Assembly (NCBI GenBank): GCA_035508595.1
Contig: DATJMR010000102.1
Location: forward strand, 1 to 35,751
DNA length: 35,751 bases
DNA from: Dyella_B sp035508595
Lineage (GTDB): Bacteria > Pseudomonadota > Gammaproteobacteria > Xanthomonadales > Rhodanobacteraceae
Direction of reading: 5' to 3'
Position 1 is the stretch's first letter. The number at the start of each line of letters is the position of its first letter. A program made the position numbers and the translations under genes. The notes below the pieces were generated by a model. That model searched no databases, was not told the DNA's origin, and worked only from the letters and a program-made list of their open reading frames with translations. Positions 22,533-31,122 of the stretch are shown here, one piece after another.

Positions 22533-23204
22533 TCAGAGCAAGCCGCGGGCAGCCATCGACACCGGATCGGCATGACCGATCACCAGGTGATCGAGCACGC
22601 GCACGCCGACCAGCCGCAGCGCCTGACCAAGCTCCCGCGTGATGGCCTGATCAGCCGAACTCGGCTCCGCCACGCCGCTGGGATGGTTATGGGCAAAAAT
22701 AACGGCGGCGGCATTGTGCTTGAGGCAGGCACGCACCACCTCCCGCGGATGCACGCTGGCGCCATCCACCGTGCCGCGAAACAACTCCTCGAAGGCCAGG
22801 ACCCGGTGTCGGTTGTCTAAATAGAGACAGGCGAATACTTCGTAGGGCAGATGACGCAGCCGCGCGGTCAGGTAATCCCCGCTTTCGTTCGGGTTGGTCA
22901 GCGATGGCCGTTCGGTGAGTTGCTCGGCCAGCGTGCGGCGCGCCAGCTCGAGTGCGGCCACGATGCGTGCTCGTTTGGCTGGGCCCAATCCAACGGCGCG
23001 GATTTCCCGATCCTGGCGACCGAGCAGTGCGTTGAGACTGCCGGCTTGGATCAACAGCTCGCGGCCGAGTGCGATGGCGTCTTTGCCGCGAACGCCGCTA
23101 CCGAGCAGCACGGCCAGCAGTTCGGCATCGGACAGGGCGCCGCTACCTTGCGCAAGCAATTTTTCACGGGGTCGTTCGCCTTCCGGCCATTGTCGAATGC
23201 TCAT
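22533..23204 (-). CDS. radC: RadC-family (JAMM/MPN) protein
   Basis: A 223-residue protein with a helix-hairpin-helix part (about 15-95: LLAVLLGSGVRGKDAIAL, IRAVGLGPAKRARIVAALELARR) and a C-terminal MPN domain with the zinc-binding JAMM motif: VIFAHNHPSGVAEPSSADQAIT and the HLVIGHAD region. Family length is typically 220-230. Despite its name the role in DNA repair is not settled; the JAMM motif suggests a metallo-hydrolase, and some homologues affect natural transformation. The ATG at 23204 begins MSIRQWPEGERPREKLL, the common RadC start. It is divergent from coaBC, with only 79 bases between the two starts. Confidence 0.93.
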   Translation of the reverse strand: MSIRQWPEGERPREKLLAQGSGALSDAELLAVLLGSGVRGKDAIALGRELLIQAGSLNALLGRQDREIRAVGLGPAKRARIVAALELARRTLAEQLTERPSLTNPNESGDYLTARLRHLPYEVFACLYLDNRHRVLAFEELFRGTVDGASVHPREVVRACLKHNAAAVIFAHNHPSGVAEPSSADQAITRELGQALRLVGVRVLDHLVIGHADPVSMAARGLL

Positions 23205-23229
23205 GTGACCAGCATCCCGTTCGGAGGGC

Positions 23230-23267
23230 CTTACCGGACAGCAGTTGGCGTATATGAATCCGGTAAG
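23230..23267. promoter_or_regulatory. Inverted repeat CTTACCGGA-N20-TCCGGTAAG between radC and coaBC
   Basis: CTTACCGGA (23230-23238) and TCCGGTAAG (23259-23267) are perfect reverse complements separated by 20 bases, and fill half of the 79-base gap between the divergent radC and coaBC starts. It may be an operator for a dimeric regulator or a hairpin in the coaBC leader. A -35-like TTGGCG lies inside at 23246-23251. Confidence 0.5.
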
Positions 23268-23283
23268 CTACTCATCTATTTGA

Positions 23284-24510
23284 ATGTCGGACCTCGCTTA
23301 CGCCATGAGTCTTGCCCAACGCCGCATTGTGCTGGGAGTGTCGGGCGGCATCGCCGCCTATAAGTCGTGCGAGTTGGTGCGCCGGCTGCGCGATCTTGGC
23401 GCCTACGTGCGTGTCGTGATGACCGAGAATGCTACGCGTTTCGTTACGCCCACGACTTTCCAGGCCCTGTCCGGCGAGCCGGTGCGCGTGAGCTTGTGGG
23501 ACGCGTCGGCGGAAGCCGCCATGGGGCATATCGAGCTGGCGCGTTGGGCCGAACGGGTGCTGATCGCGCCGGCGAGCGCCGATGTGATGGCGCGTCTGGC
23601 GCATGGCCACGCCGACGATCTGCTGACCACGCTGTGCCTCGCCACCGCGGCGCCGGTGTATCTGGCGCCGGCCATGAATCAGCAAATGTGGGCTCATGCG
23701 GCGGTGCAGGCGAACCTTGCTACCTTGCGTGCGCGCGGCGTGCAAATCCTGGGACCGGCGGCAGGCGATCAGGCTTGCGGCGAAGTGGGTTCGGGTCGGA
23801 TGTTGGAACCGCACGAATTGCGTGCAGCGATCGTCGCTTCGTTCGGTAGCCAGGTTCTGCTCGGCAAAAAAGTGGTCGTCAGCGCCGGCCCGACCTATGA
23901 AGACATCGATCCCGTGCGCTTCATCGGCAACCGCAGCTCAGGTCGCATGGGTTTTGCCGTCGCCGAAGCGGCGGCGCAAGCGGGCGCGCAGGTCATTCTG
24001 GTGGCCGGACCGGTCAGTCTGGCCACGCCGCAAGGTATCGCCAAACGTGTCGACGTACGCAGCGCCGCGCAGATGCATGCTGCCGTCACGGAGGCGGCGG
24101 CAGGCGCCGATATCTACATCGGTTCGGCGGCGGTCGGCGATTACCGCCCCAGCGCCATGGCGGCACACAAGCTCAAGAAGCACGATGGCGCCGATCTCAC
24201 CCTGCAACTGGCGGAAAACCCGGACATACTCGCCAGTCTCTCGGCCAAGCAGCCGCATCCGTTTCTGGTGGGTTTCGCCGCCGAGACTCAGAACGTGGAG
24301 CGTTATGCGCGCGACAAGCTGCAACGAAAAGGCTTGGACATGATTGCCGCCAATCAGGTCGGCGAAGGTCTTGGTTTCGAAACCGCCGACAACGCCATCA
24401 CGCTGTATTGGAACGATGGCGCGCTGGAATTGCCGCGTACCGACAAGACCGCATTGGCGCGTCAGCTCATCGAGTGCATCGCCAGCCGTTATAAGGCGGT
24501 GCGCGGATGA
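23284..24510 (+). CDS. coaBC: Bifunctional phosphopantothenoylcysteine decarboxylase / phosphopantothenate-cysteine ligase
   Basis: CoaBC (Dfp) carries out two steps of coenzyme A synthesis. The N-terminal flavin-containing CoaC half (about 1-185) has GVSGGIAAYKSCELVRRL, the substrate/FMN motif LAPAMNQQMW and the GCxxxG-type loop ACGEVGSGRMLEP. The C-terminal CTP-dependent CoaB half (about 190-400) has VVVSAGPTYEDIDPVRFI, NRSSGRMGFAVAEAA, and AENPDILASLS with the FAAET tail. The total of 408 residues matches the family. Two ATGs are possible: 23284 (MSDLAYAM...) and 23305 (MSLAQRR...); neither has a strong ribosome-binding site, and the second is closer to typical homologues. The stop overlaps the dut ATG (ATGA). 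Confidence 0.95.
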   Translation: MSDLAYAMSLAQRRIVLGVSGGIAAYKSCELVRRLRDLGAYVRVVMTENATRFVTPTTFQALSGEPVRVSLWDASAEAAMGHIELARWAERVLIAPASADVMARLAHGHADDLLTTLCLATAAPVYLAPAMNQQMWAHAAVQANLATLRARGVQILGPAAGDQACGEVGSGRMLEPHELRAAIVASFGSQVLLGKKVVVSAGPTYEDIDPVRFIGNRSSGRMGFAVAEAAAQAGAQVILVAGPVSLATPQGIAKRVDVRSAAQMHAAVTEAAAGADIYIGSAAVGDYRPSAMAAHKLKKHDGADLTLQLAENPDILASLSAKQPHPFLVGFAAETQNVERYARDKLQRKGLDMIAANQVGEGLGFETADNAITLYWNDGALELPRTDKTALARQLIECIASRYKAVRG

Positions 24511-24962
24511 TCGACGTCGAGCTGAAGATTCTCGATCCGCGCCTGGGCGACAGCATTGCGTTGCCGCAAGCGGCCACGGCCGGCAGCGCGGGTATGGATT
24601 TGCGCGCTGCCTTGCAAGAACCGCTCACGCTGGCGCCGGGCGAGAGCGCCTTGGTTCCCAGCGGCATGGCCATCCACATCGGCGATCCGGGCTGGTGCGC
24701 GCTGATCGTGCCGCGCTCGGGGCTCGGGCATAAGCACGGGCTGGTCATGGGCAACCTGGTGGGAGTGATCGATGCCGACTATCAAGGTCCGCTGATGATC
24801 TCGTGCTGGAATCGCGGTGTGCAGCCGTACACCATTGCAGTGGGCGAGCGCGTTGCGCAGTTGCTGCTGGTGCCGGTGGGTCAGGCGCGGTTGCGCATCG
24901 TTGACGATTTTGTGCCTTCGGAACGGGGCGAGGGCGGATTCGGTTCCACGGGAAAACACTAA
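24507..24962 (+). CDS. dut: dUTP diphosphatase (dUTPase)
   Basis: A 151-residue homotrimeric-type dUTPase that splits dUTP into dUMP and diphosphate, keeping uracil out of DNA and supplying dUMP for thymidylate. The five family motifs are present in order: AGMDLRA, PRSGLGHKHG, the GNLVGVIDADYQGPL region with its catalytic Asp, RVAQLLLVP and RGEGGFGSTGKH. Its ATG overlaps the coaBC stop by 4 bases, and algC starts 18 bases later, so coaBC-dut-algC read as one operon. The same order is known in Pseudomonas. Confidence 0.96.
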   Translation: MIDVELKILDPRLGDSIALPQAATAGSAGMDLRAALQEPLTLAPGESALVPSGMAIHIGDPGWCALIVPRSGLGHKHGLVMGNLVGVIDADYQGPLMISCWNRGVQPYTIAVGERVAQLLLVPVGQARLRIVDDFVPSERGEGGFGSTGKH

Positions 24963-24980
24963 AATTCGGGGAAATGGGGC

Positions 24981-27314
24981 ATGGCGATGAGCGGCGCAAA
25001 AGCGCGTTTGCCAGGTTTGCACGTTCAGTGGGGGCGCCTGCTGATGTTGGCCGGTGGCACGGTATTGCTGGCGGCTACGGCATTTTGCGCATGGCAGACA
25101 TGGTTGATCGCCGATCAGGGCAGCGCCGTCGAAAGAGTGCATGCAGCGCAAGACCGGGCGGTGCAAGCGCTCACCGCCGAAATCGTCAACGAGCGGGACG
25201 AGGTGAGCCGTGCCGCGGCGGGCATCGACGTCACCGGGTTACCTGGCAGTTCTCAGCAAGTGCTGGCGGCATTGAAGCAACGCTTGCCGCAAGCCCTGGA
25301 CATCGAGCTTTACAGCGGCGGATTGGATGAAGTGCTGCATGCCAACTATCGCGAATTCGGCTATGCGAAAGCCGCGCAACTGATGTCGGCGCCGGATGCC
25401 GAAGGTCCGCCGCCGTTCGAGGCAGAACTCAAAGGGTTGGGCGATCGCCGTCTCACCGTGGTGCAGCCCTTGGGGTCTCAGCAAAAGCCGCTTGCTTGGG
25501 CATGGATCGCGCTGCCGTTCACGCCTGTCGCACAGCATTTCAATGGGCTGGCTGTGAGCGACGGACGCCTGCTGCTCAATCAAAGTACCGACCGAGGCGA
25601 GAACCTCCAATTGATGTCGCGCGGCAGCTTGAGTGCGGCGGACGCCGAGCCGACCGGCAAGCCCATCGCCGGCAGCAGTTTCAACATTGTTGCGGTATTG
25701 CCTGGCGCCTACATCGCGCTGCCGCCAAATTGGCCGTTCGCGGCTTTCCTTACGCTGCTGTGCCTGGCTGGCGCCGCCGGCCTATTCTGGTTGTTTGCGC
25801 GTCCTGCTAAGCAGGACGCGGTACTTGTCGAGGAACAAACGTTGTCGAATATCGTAGAACCCCAGCCCGTGCCCGAACCTGTCAAACCGGTCGTTCGCCC
25901 TGCCGCGAACCCGGCACCCGCAGCGGCGCCCGTCAGCGTCGATCCGACGATTTTCCGCGCGTACGACGTGCGCGGCGTGGTGGGCAAGAGCCTGACGCCG
26001 GAGGTCGCCAAGTTGCTTGGTCAGTCGATCGGCACCGTTATGCGCGAGAAGGGGCTGCACGAAATCGTGGTGGGGCGCGACGGCCGTCTGTCCGGTCCGG
26101 AACTGGCCGGCGCACTGGCCGATGGCTTGCGTGCGGCGGGGATCGACGTCATCGACGTGGGTGCTGTGCCGACGCCGGTGGTTTACTACGCGGCCTATCG
26201 TTTCAACACCGGTTGCGGCGTTGCGGTGACCGGCAGCCACAATCCACCGGATTACAACGGCTTCAAAATTGTCGTAGGCGGTGAAACGCTGTCGGAAGGT
26301 GCGATTCAAGATCTCTACAAACGCATCGTCAGTGGTGCGCTGGAATCCGGTGGCGGCGGCAACTTGCGTCTGATCGACGTGGTGCCCGACTACATCGAAC
26401 GCATTACCTCCGACGTGCAGACCGAGCGTCGCCTGAAGATCGTGGTCGACTGCGGCAACGGCATTCCCGGCGCGGTGGCGCCGCACGTCCTCGAAGGCAT
26501 CGGCTGCGACGTGATTCCCTTGTATTGCGATGTGGATGGCAATTTTCCCAATCACCATCCCGATCCGTCCGATCCGCACAACTTGGAAGATCTGATTCTG
26601 TCCGTCAAACAGACGGGCGCGGATCTGGGCGTGGCGTTCGACGGCGACGGCGATCGTCTGGGGGTGGTGACGCGCCGTGGCGAAATCATCTTCCCCGATC
26701 GCACGCTGATGTTGTTCGCGCGCGATGTGCTCTCGCGTCAGCCGGGTGCGACGATCATCTACGACGTCAAGTGCACCGGCCATCTGAAGGGGCAGATTCT
26801 CGACGCGGGCGGCAGCCCGCTGATGTGGCGCACCGGCCACTCGCTGATCAAAGCCAAGATGCGCGAAACCGGTGCAGAGCTTGCGGGCGAGATGAGCGGC
26901 CACTTCTTTTTCCAGGAGCGTTGGTACGGTTTCGACGACGGCATCTATGCGGGTGCTCGCTTGCTGGAAATTCTGGCGGGCGATATGGAAAGCCGTACAC
27001 CGGAAGAAATTTTCGACACCTGTCCGAAAGGCGTTTCCACGCCGGAGCTCAAGGTGGAAATGGCCGAAGGCGAGCACTATCGCTTTATCGAAAAATTCCG
27101 CGAGAAAGCGCAATTTGGCGATGCCACGCTGGTCACCATCGACGGTGTGCGTGCCGATTGGCCCGATGGATGGGGTCTGGTGCGCCCCTCCAACACCACG
27201 CCGATCTTGGTACTGCGTTTCGATGCGGATAACCAGGCTGCGCTCACGCGGATCCAGGAAACGTTCCGTGCGCAGTTGCTGGCGGTGGATCCTAGTTTGA
27301 AGCTGCCGTTCTAA
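24981..27314 (+). CDS. algC: Phosphomannomutase/phosphoglucomutase with N-terminal membrane-anchored domain (AlgC type)
   Basis: The 777-residue protein has two parts. The first 320 residues contain a transmembrane segment (about 19-45, LLMLAGGTVLLAATAFCAW), a soluble stretch with a sensor-like mixture, and a second transmembrane segment (about 252-275, AAFLTLLCLAGAAGLFWLFA), so this region probably faces the periplasm. After a Pro-rich linker (about 290-320) comes the cytoplasmic mutase: FRAYDVRGVVGKSLTPEV, the phosphoserine loop TGSHNPPDYNGFK (Ser about 417), the magnesium loop DGDGDRLG (about 553), the sugar loop GEMSGHFFF and the phosphate loop RPSNTTPILVLRFDA. It interconverts mannose- and glucose-1- and 6-phosphates for exopolysaccharide and LPS sugars. 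A comparable long N-terminus is found in Pseudomonas AlgC entries. The start at 24981 is chosen as first ATG; 24987 is also possible. Confidence 0.92.
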   Translation: MAMSGAKARLPGLHVQWGRLLMLAGGTVLLAATAFCAWQTWLIADQGSAVERVHAAQDRAVQALTAEIVNERDEVSRAAAGIDVTGLPGSSQQVLAALKQRLPQALDIELYSGGLDEVLHANYREFGYAKAAQLMSAPDAEGPPPFEAELKGLGDRRLTVVQPLGSQQKPLAWAWIALPFTPVAQHFNGLAVSDGRLLLNQSTDRGENLQLMSRGSLSAADAEPTGKPIAGSSFNIVAVLPGAYIALPPNWPFAAFLTLLCLAGAAGLFWLFARPAKQDAVLVEEQTLSNIVEPQPVPEPVKPVVRPAANPAPAAAPVSVDPTIFRAYDVRGVVGKSLTPEVAKLLGQSIGTVMREKGLHEIVVGRDGRLSGPELAGALADGLRAAGIDVIDVGAVPTPVVYYAAYRFNTGCGVAVTGSHNPPDYNGFKIVVGGETLSEGAIQDLYKRIVSGALESGGGGNLRLIDVVPDYIERITSDVQTERRLKIVVDCGNGIPGAVAPHVLEGIGCDVIPLYCDVDGNFPNHHPDPSDPHNLEDLILSVKQTGADLGVAFDGDGDRLGVVTRRGEIIFPDRTLMLFARDVLSRQPGATIIYDVKCTGHLKGQILDAGGSPLMWRTGHSLIKAKMRETGAELAGEMSGHFFFQERWYGFDDGIYAGARLLEILAGDMESRTPEEIFDTCPKGVSTPELKVEMAEGEHYRFIEKFREKAQFGDATLVTIDGVRADWPDGWGLVRPSNTTPILVLRFDADNQAALTRIQETFRAQLLAVDPSLKLPF

Positions 27315-27440
27315 GCGGCGCTAACCAGGAGCATCGCGTCCGGTGCGCGCTGGGCGCCTTGGACTGAAAATGACGGCGCGGACGTGCGGTGACTACGGGC
27401 ATCGCGCTTCGCACCGACTACCTGCCCGCGTACCGCGGCA

Positions 27441-28082
27441 TCAATAGCCGCGATCTGCTTTTTCCGAAGCCTTCAGTTCGCGGAAATGTTGCAGCTCTTG
27501 CGCTTGCTGCTGCACCGTCTCTTCCCGATGCGTTTTTTGACGCTCGAGCAACGCGCGCTCGTTCGCGACGACGTTGCGCTGGGTGGCGATCTGATCGTTC
27601 AGATATTTGGACACGGGCTTCTTCGCGCGTTCTTCGTCCGCGGCGCGGTTGAGCAGGTCGGTGAGTGCGGCATCCTGGCTATGCAGGTTGGCGCGCGTGG
27701 TATTCATCTGCTCGTCCTGGTTGTCCAGCACTTCCTGTTGCTCGGCCTTGAGCGCGTCTTCGTCGGGATAGGTATTGAGAAGCTCGAGGTCCCTGCGTTT
27801 CTTTTCCTCGATCGCGCGCTGCTTGGCGGCTTCTTCGGCGGCCTGCTTGTCGGCCGCGGCGCGTTCTGTGGGCGACAGTTGGCGTTGCACGTGCGTCACC
27901 ACCATGCCGTTGGCATTGATGACGTCGTAGCCGTATTTCACGGCGTCCTGGGTCAGGCTGTCGCTGAAATGCGGCAAGCCGCTGGCATCCACCCAGCGGT
28001 AATGCATGGCGCCAGGATGGTTTTGGGCTGCCGCCAGTCCCGCAAGACCCAACGACAAAGCAATGAACACGATTCGACGCAT
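27441..28082 (-). CDS. DUF4124-containing periplasmic coiled-coil protein
   Basis: A 213-residue protein. It starts with a signal peptide MRRIVFIALSLGLAGLAAAQ, followed by a DUF4124-like segment (HYRWVDASGLPHFSDSLTQ), in which W-x-D-x-G-x-x-H-(Y/F)-(S/T)-D is the family's hallmark. The rest (about 70-213) is highly charged with heptad-like Glu/Lys/Gln/Ala runs, likely a long coiled coil. Function unknown; proteins of this kind occur widely in gammaproteobacteria. A strong ribosome-binding site (GGAGGGGG) precedes the ATG at 28082. It is convergent with algC and transcribed alone or after pyrE (stop of pyrE lies upstream at 28175 on the same strand). Confidence 0.85.
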   Translation of the reverse strand: MRRIVFIALSLGLAGLAAAQNHPGAMHYRWVDASGLPHFSDSLTQDAVKYGYDVINANGMVVTHVQRQLSPTERAAADKQAAEEAAKQRAIEEKKRRDLELLNTYPDEDALKAEQQEVLDNQDEQMNTTRANLHSQDAALTDLLNRAADEERAKKPVSKYLNDQIATQRNVVANERALLERQKTHREETVQQQAQELQHFRELKASEKADRGY

Positions 28083-28174
28083 GACCCCCTCCTCGGTTCA
28101 GTATAGCCGCGGGTTTGGACGGACTGGCTTACAAGAACGTGCCGGCGTGACTGACTTCACTGCCAGGGCACGAT

Positions 28175-28822
28175 TCAGTGGCTGACGCCGTAGCGTTCTC
28201 TATAAGCCAGCATGCGTTGATGTTCCGTCGCCAAGTCCGGACGCTCGCCGGCGTAGGCCAGGACATCGCCGAAGCTTGTGATGGAAACGACGGGGATGCC
28301 GTAGTCGCGCTGAACCTCTTGCGCAGCCGATAGCTCGCCTTGGCCGCGTTCCTGCCGGTCGAGCGCAATCAGCACGCCTGCCGGCGTGGCGCCTTGCGCT
28401 TGGATAAGTGCAAGGGACTCGCGCACGGCGGTGCCTGCCGTCATGACGTCGTCCACAATCAACACGCGGCCCTTGAGCGGCGCGCCGACGAGCACGCCGC
28501 CCTCGCCATGATCCTTCGCTTCCTTGCGGTTGTAAGCCCAGGGCAGGTCGCGACTGTGCTGATCGGCGAGCGCGATGGCGGTGGCGGCGGCGAGCGCGAT
28601 CCCCTTGTAGGCGGGGCCGAACAACATGTCGACTTCAAGACCGGACTGGACCACGGCCGCCGCATAGGCGCGCCCGAGCCGGGCGAGCGCCGCACCGGAA
28701 TCGATGCGCCCCATGTTGAAGAAGTAAGGACTGATACGGCCCGACTTGAGCGTGAATTGGCCAAATCGCAAGACATCGCGTTGCAGGGTGAGCTCGATGA
28801 AGTCGCGCTGATAGTCGTGCAT
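28175..28822 (-). CDS. pyrE: Orotate phosphoribosyltransferase
   Basis: Converts orotate and PRPP to orotidine 5'-phosphate in pyrimidine synthesis. The 215-residue length is standard. Motifs: FTLKSGRISPYFFNMGRIDSG in outline for the N-terminal hood, the AYNRKEAKDHGEGG loop, and the PRPP-binding signature VLIVDDVMTAGTAVRES. The start at 28822 (MHDYQRDFIE) is chosen over an in-frame TTG at 28843 that would add seven residues; neither has a clear ribosome-binding site. It is divergent from the exonuclease III gene with 94 bases between starts, the arrangement known for pyrE and crc in Pseudomonas. Confidence 0.95.
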   Translation of the reverse strand: MHDYQRDFIELTLQRDVLRFGQFTLKSGRISPYFFNMGRIDSGAALARLGRAYAAAVVQSGLEVDMLFGPAYKGIALAAATAIALADQHSRDLPWAYNRKEAKDHGEGGVLVGAPLKGRVLIVDDVMTAGTAVRESLALIQAQGATPAGVLIALDRQERGQGELSAAQEVQRDYGIPVVSITSFGDVLAYAGERPDLATEHQRMLAYRERYGVSH

Positions 28823-28916
28823 GGTCGAATCGGCAAGGGGCAAGATGCGTCATGGTACCGCGTCCTTCGCTCCTTGCTCACCATTGCTATCATGGTCCAC
28901 CCCACGAGGAACGCCC

Positions 28917-29687
28917 ATGCGCATTGTCAGCCTGAACGCCAACGGCATCCGCTCCGCCGCGAACAAAGGGGTTTTCGATTGGCTGCGCAAACAGCGCGCC
29001 GATGTGGTTTGTTTGCAAGAGACCAAGGCACAAGAAGATCAGCTCGCCGATCCCATGTTTCGCCCCGATGGGCATCATTGCTTTTATCGCGATGCCAGCA
29101 GCAAAAAGGGCTACAGCGGCGTAGCGATTTACGCCAAGCGCGAGCCGGACAAGGTGTTGACGAAGCTCGGCTGGGACGAGTTCGACAACGAAGGCCGCTA
29201 CATTGAGGCGCGTTTTGGCAATCTCAGCGTGGTGTCGCTGTATGTGCCCTCCGGCTCCTCCGGCGACGAGCGTCAGGCGTTCAAGTTCAAAGTGATGGAT
29301 TGGCTTACGCCGATCTTCAACAAGTGGCTCAAAAGCGGTCGCGACTACGTGATTTGCGGCGACTGGAACATCGTGCGCACCGAGCTGGACATCAAGAACT
29401 GGCGTTCCAACCAAAAGAATTCCGGCTGCTTGCCGCAAGAGCGCGATTGGCTCAACGACATGATCGACAAGCGCGGCTGGGTGGACAGTTTCCGTGCCAT
29501 CAAGCCGGAAGCGGTGGAATATACCTGGTGGTCAAATCGCGGGAATGCGCGCGAAAACAACGTTGGGTGGCGCATCGATTATCAAATCGTGACGCCGTCG
29601 CTGGGCAAGCGCCTGAAGCATTGTTCGATCTATCGCGACGAGCGCTTCTCCGATCATGCACCTTTTACGGTCGACTATGCCGACTGA
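28917..29687 (+). CDS. xth: Exonuclease III family AP endonuclease
   Basis: A 256-residue EEP-fold nuclease (ExoIII/APE1 family) for base-excision repair. It begins MRIVSLNANGIRSAANKG, and has all catalytic residues in place: Glu of CLQETKAQ (about 34), Asp and Asn of ICGDWNIVRTE (about 149-151), Asp of WRIDYQIVTPSL (about 221) and Asp-His of RFSDHAPFTVDY (about 245-248). ACGAGGA sits 7 bases before the ATG at 28917; an earlier in-frame codon (28821) lacks homology. It occupies the place next to pyrE held by crc, the catabolite repression RNA-chaperone partner, in Pseudomonas, but Crc has lost these residues. The last 11 bases overlap the next gene. Confidence 0.93.
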   Translation: MRIVSLNANGIRSAANKGVFDWLRKQRADVVCLQETKAQEDQLADPMFRPDGHHCFYRDASSKKGYSGVAIYAKREPDKVLTKLGWDEFDNEGRYIEARFGNLSVVSLYVPSGSSGDERQAFKFKVMDWLTPIFNKWLKSGRDYVICGDWNIVRTELDIKNWRSNQKNSGCLPQERDWLNDMIDKRGWVDSFRAIKPEAVEYTWWSNRGNARENNVGWRIDYQIVTPSLGKRLKHCSIYRDERFSDHAPFTVDYAD

Positions 29688-30981
29688 GGCAAGCGTCACG
29701 GCCAAGCACACATCGTCCATCTGGCAGGCGTTCTCGCAGCCTGCCGCGTGGACGATGTGTCTGCTGGGCTTTTCCTCGGGGCTGCCGTTTCTGCTGGTGT
29801 CTTACACGTTGTCGTTCTGGTTGAAACAAAACGACATTGTGCTGAAGGACATCACGATGATCGCCAGCGCCGGCATGACCTACGCATTCAAGTTCGTATG
29901 GGCGCCGCTGCTGGATCACTGGCGTTTGCCGTTATTCATGCGTCTGGGGCGCCGTCGCGGATGGTTGTTGTTTGCTCAGCTTGGCGTGATGGTCGGGTTG
30001 ATCGGCATGGCGGCGATTACGCCGCGACAGCTGATGACCTTCGTGATGGTGACGCTGTGGGTGGCATTCATGGGCGCGACTCAAGATATCGCCATCGATG
30101 CGTATCGCATCGAAATTGCGCCACCTTCCGCGCAAGGTGCTTTGGTTGCCACGTATTCGTTGGGTTATCGATTGGGTTTGCTGGTCTCCGGCGCGTTGGC
30201 GCTGATCATGGCCGATCACATCCGTTGGTCGCAGATCTATGTCTTGATGGCCATCGCAATGGCGATACCGATGATCACGACGCTGAAGATGCGCGAACCG
30301 GAGGTATTGCGTCTTTCGCCATCGTCGTGGCGTGAAGCGATGCGCGAAAGCGTGATCGATCCTTTCACCGATTTTTTCCGGCGTTACGGCTGGGCCATCG
30401 CCTTGCTGACCTTGTTGTTCATTCTGATTTTCAAGATCCCCGAGCAGGCGATCATCGGCGGCGTAATGGGGCCGTTCTATCGCGACATGGGTTTCAGCAA
30501 TACGGAAATCGGTGCGGTCACCAAGATCTACGGCATCTGGATCGGCATCATCGGCGCTTTCGCGGGCGGCGCGGCCGTGGCGCGCTGGGGCGCTTGGCGA
30601 TCGCTGGGTGGATGCATCGTGCTCGGCGCGATCAGCAACTTGCTGTACCTGTTGTTGCTTGCTCATCCGGGGCATCTGGCGATGCTGACCTTGGCGATTT
30701 CCGGGCAAAATTTCTTCGAAGCCATGCTCGGGCCGCCGACCGTCGCGTTTCTCTCGCTACTGGTAAATCGCCAGCACACCGCCACGCAATATGCGTTGTT
30801 AAGTTCACTGGTGAACTTGTCTGGCAAAGTGCTCGGCTTTTTTGCGGGCGGTATCGTGACCGTGTTGGGCTACGGCGGTTATTTCGTGATTACCGTTTGC
30901 TCGGTACTGCCTGCCATGATGCTTTTTGCGGCGTTATGGCGACGATTCAGCAACGAAGCGCCACCCTCGTCGACGTCCTGA
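29677..30981 (+). CDS. AmpG-type permease of the major facilitator superfamily
   Basis: A 434-residue inner-membrane protein with 12 or so hydrophobic segments. The AmpG hallmarks are the N-terminal SSGLPFLLVSYTLSFWLKQN, the loop YAFKFVWAPLLDHW, and the motif MGATQDIAIDAYRIE. AmpG imports anhydromuropeptides released from peptidoglycan for recycling and for beta-lactamase induction. Transport of other substrates in paralogues is possible, since there can be more than one AmpG-like gene per genome. I prefer ATG 29677, which overlaps the exonuclease stop by 11 bases, over an earlier codon at 29656. anmK and mepM, also cell-wall recycling and remodelling genes, lie about 0.5-1.6 kb downstream on the other strand. 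Confidence 0.85.
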   Translation: MPTEASVTAKHTSSIWQAFSQPAAWTMCLLGFSSGLPFLLVSYTLSFWLKQNDIVLKDITMIASAGMTYAFKFVWAPLLDHWRLPLFMRLGRRRGWLLFAQLGVMVGLIGMAAITPRQLMTFVMVTLWVAFMGATQDIAIDAYRIEIAPPSAQGALVATYSLGYRLGLLVSGALALIMADHIRWSQIYVLMAIAMAIPMITTLKMREPEVLRLSPSSWREAMRESVIDPFTDFFRRYGWAIALLTLLFILIFKIPEQAIIGGVMGPFYRDMGFSNTEIGAVTKIYGIWIGIIGAFAGGAAVARWGAWRSLGGCIVLGAISNLLYLLLLAHPGHLAMLTLAISGQNFFEAMLGPPTVAFLSLLVNRQHTATQYALLSSLVNLSGKVLGFFAGGIVTVLGYGGYFVITVCSVLPAMMLFAALWRRFSNEAPPSSTS

Positions 30982-31122
30982 TTTGGTCTTTTTATCCGGC
31001 GCAAACGCGTTCACACCCCGAGTGCGAACTGATCCACGGAACGCAGCGATGGCAATTGCCAGCGGCAGTAAGGTTGGCGAGGATCGGCATACAGGGGCTG
31101 AGTGGCACGGAGTGAACCCCAT

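Noticed and set aside
25782..27113. A 443-codon open frame opposite algC
   Set aside because: It mirrors the mutase domain and has no recognisable motif; algC itself has all active-site motifs.
27315..27440. A gene between algC and the DUF4124 gene
   Set aside because: Short frames only; the stretch is a convergent gap with GC-rich palindromes.
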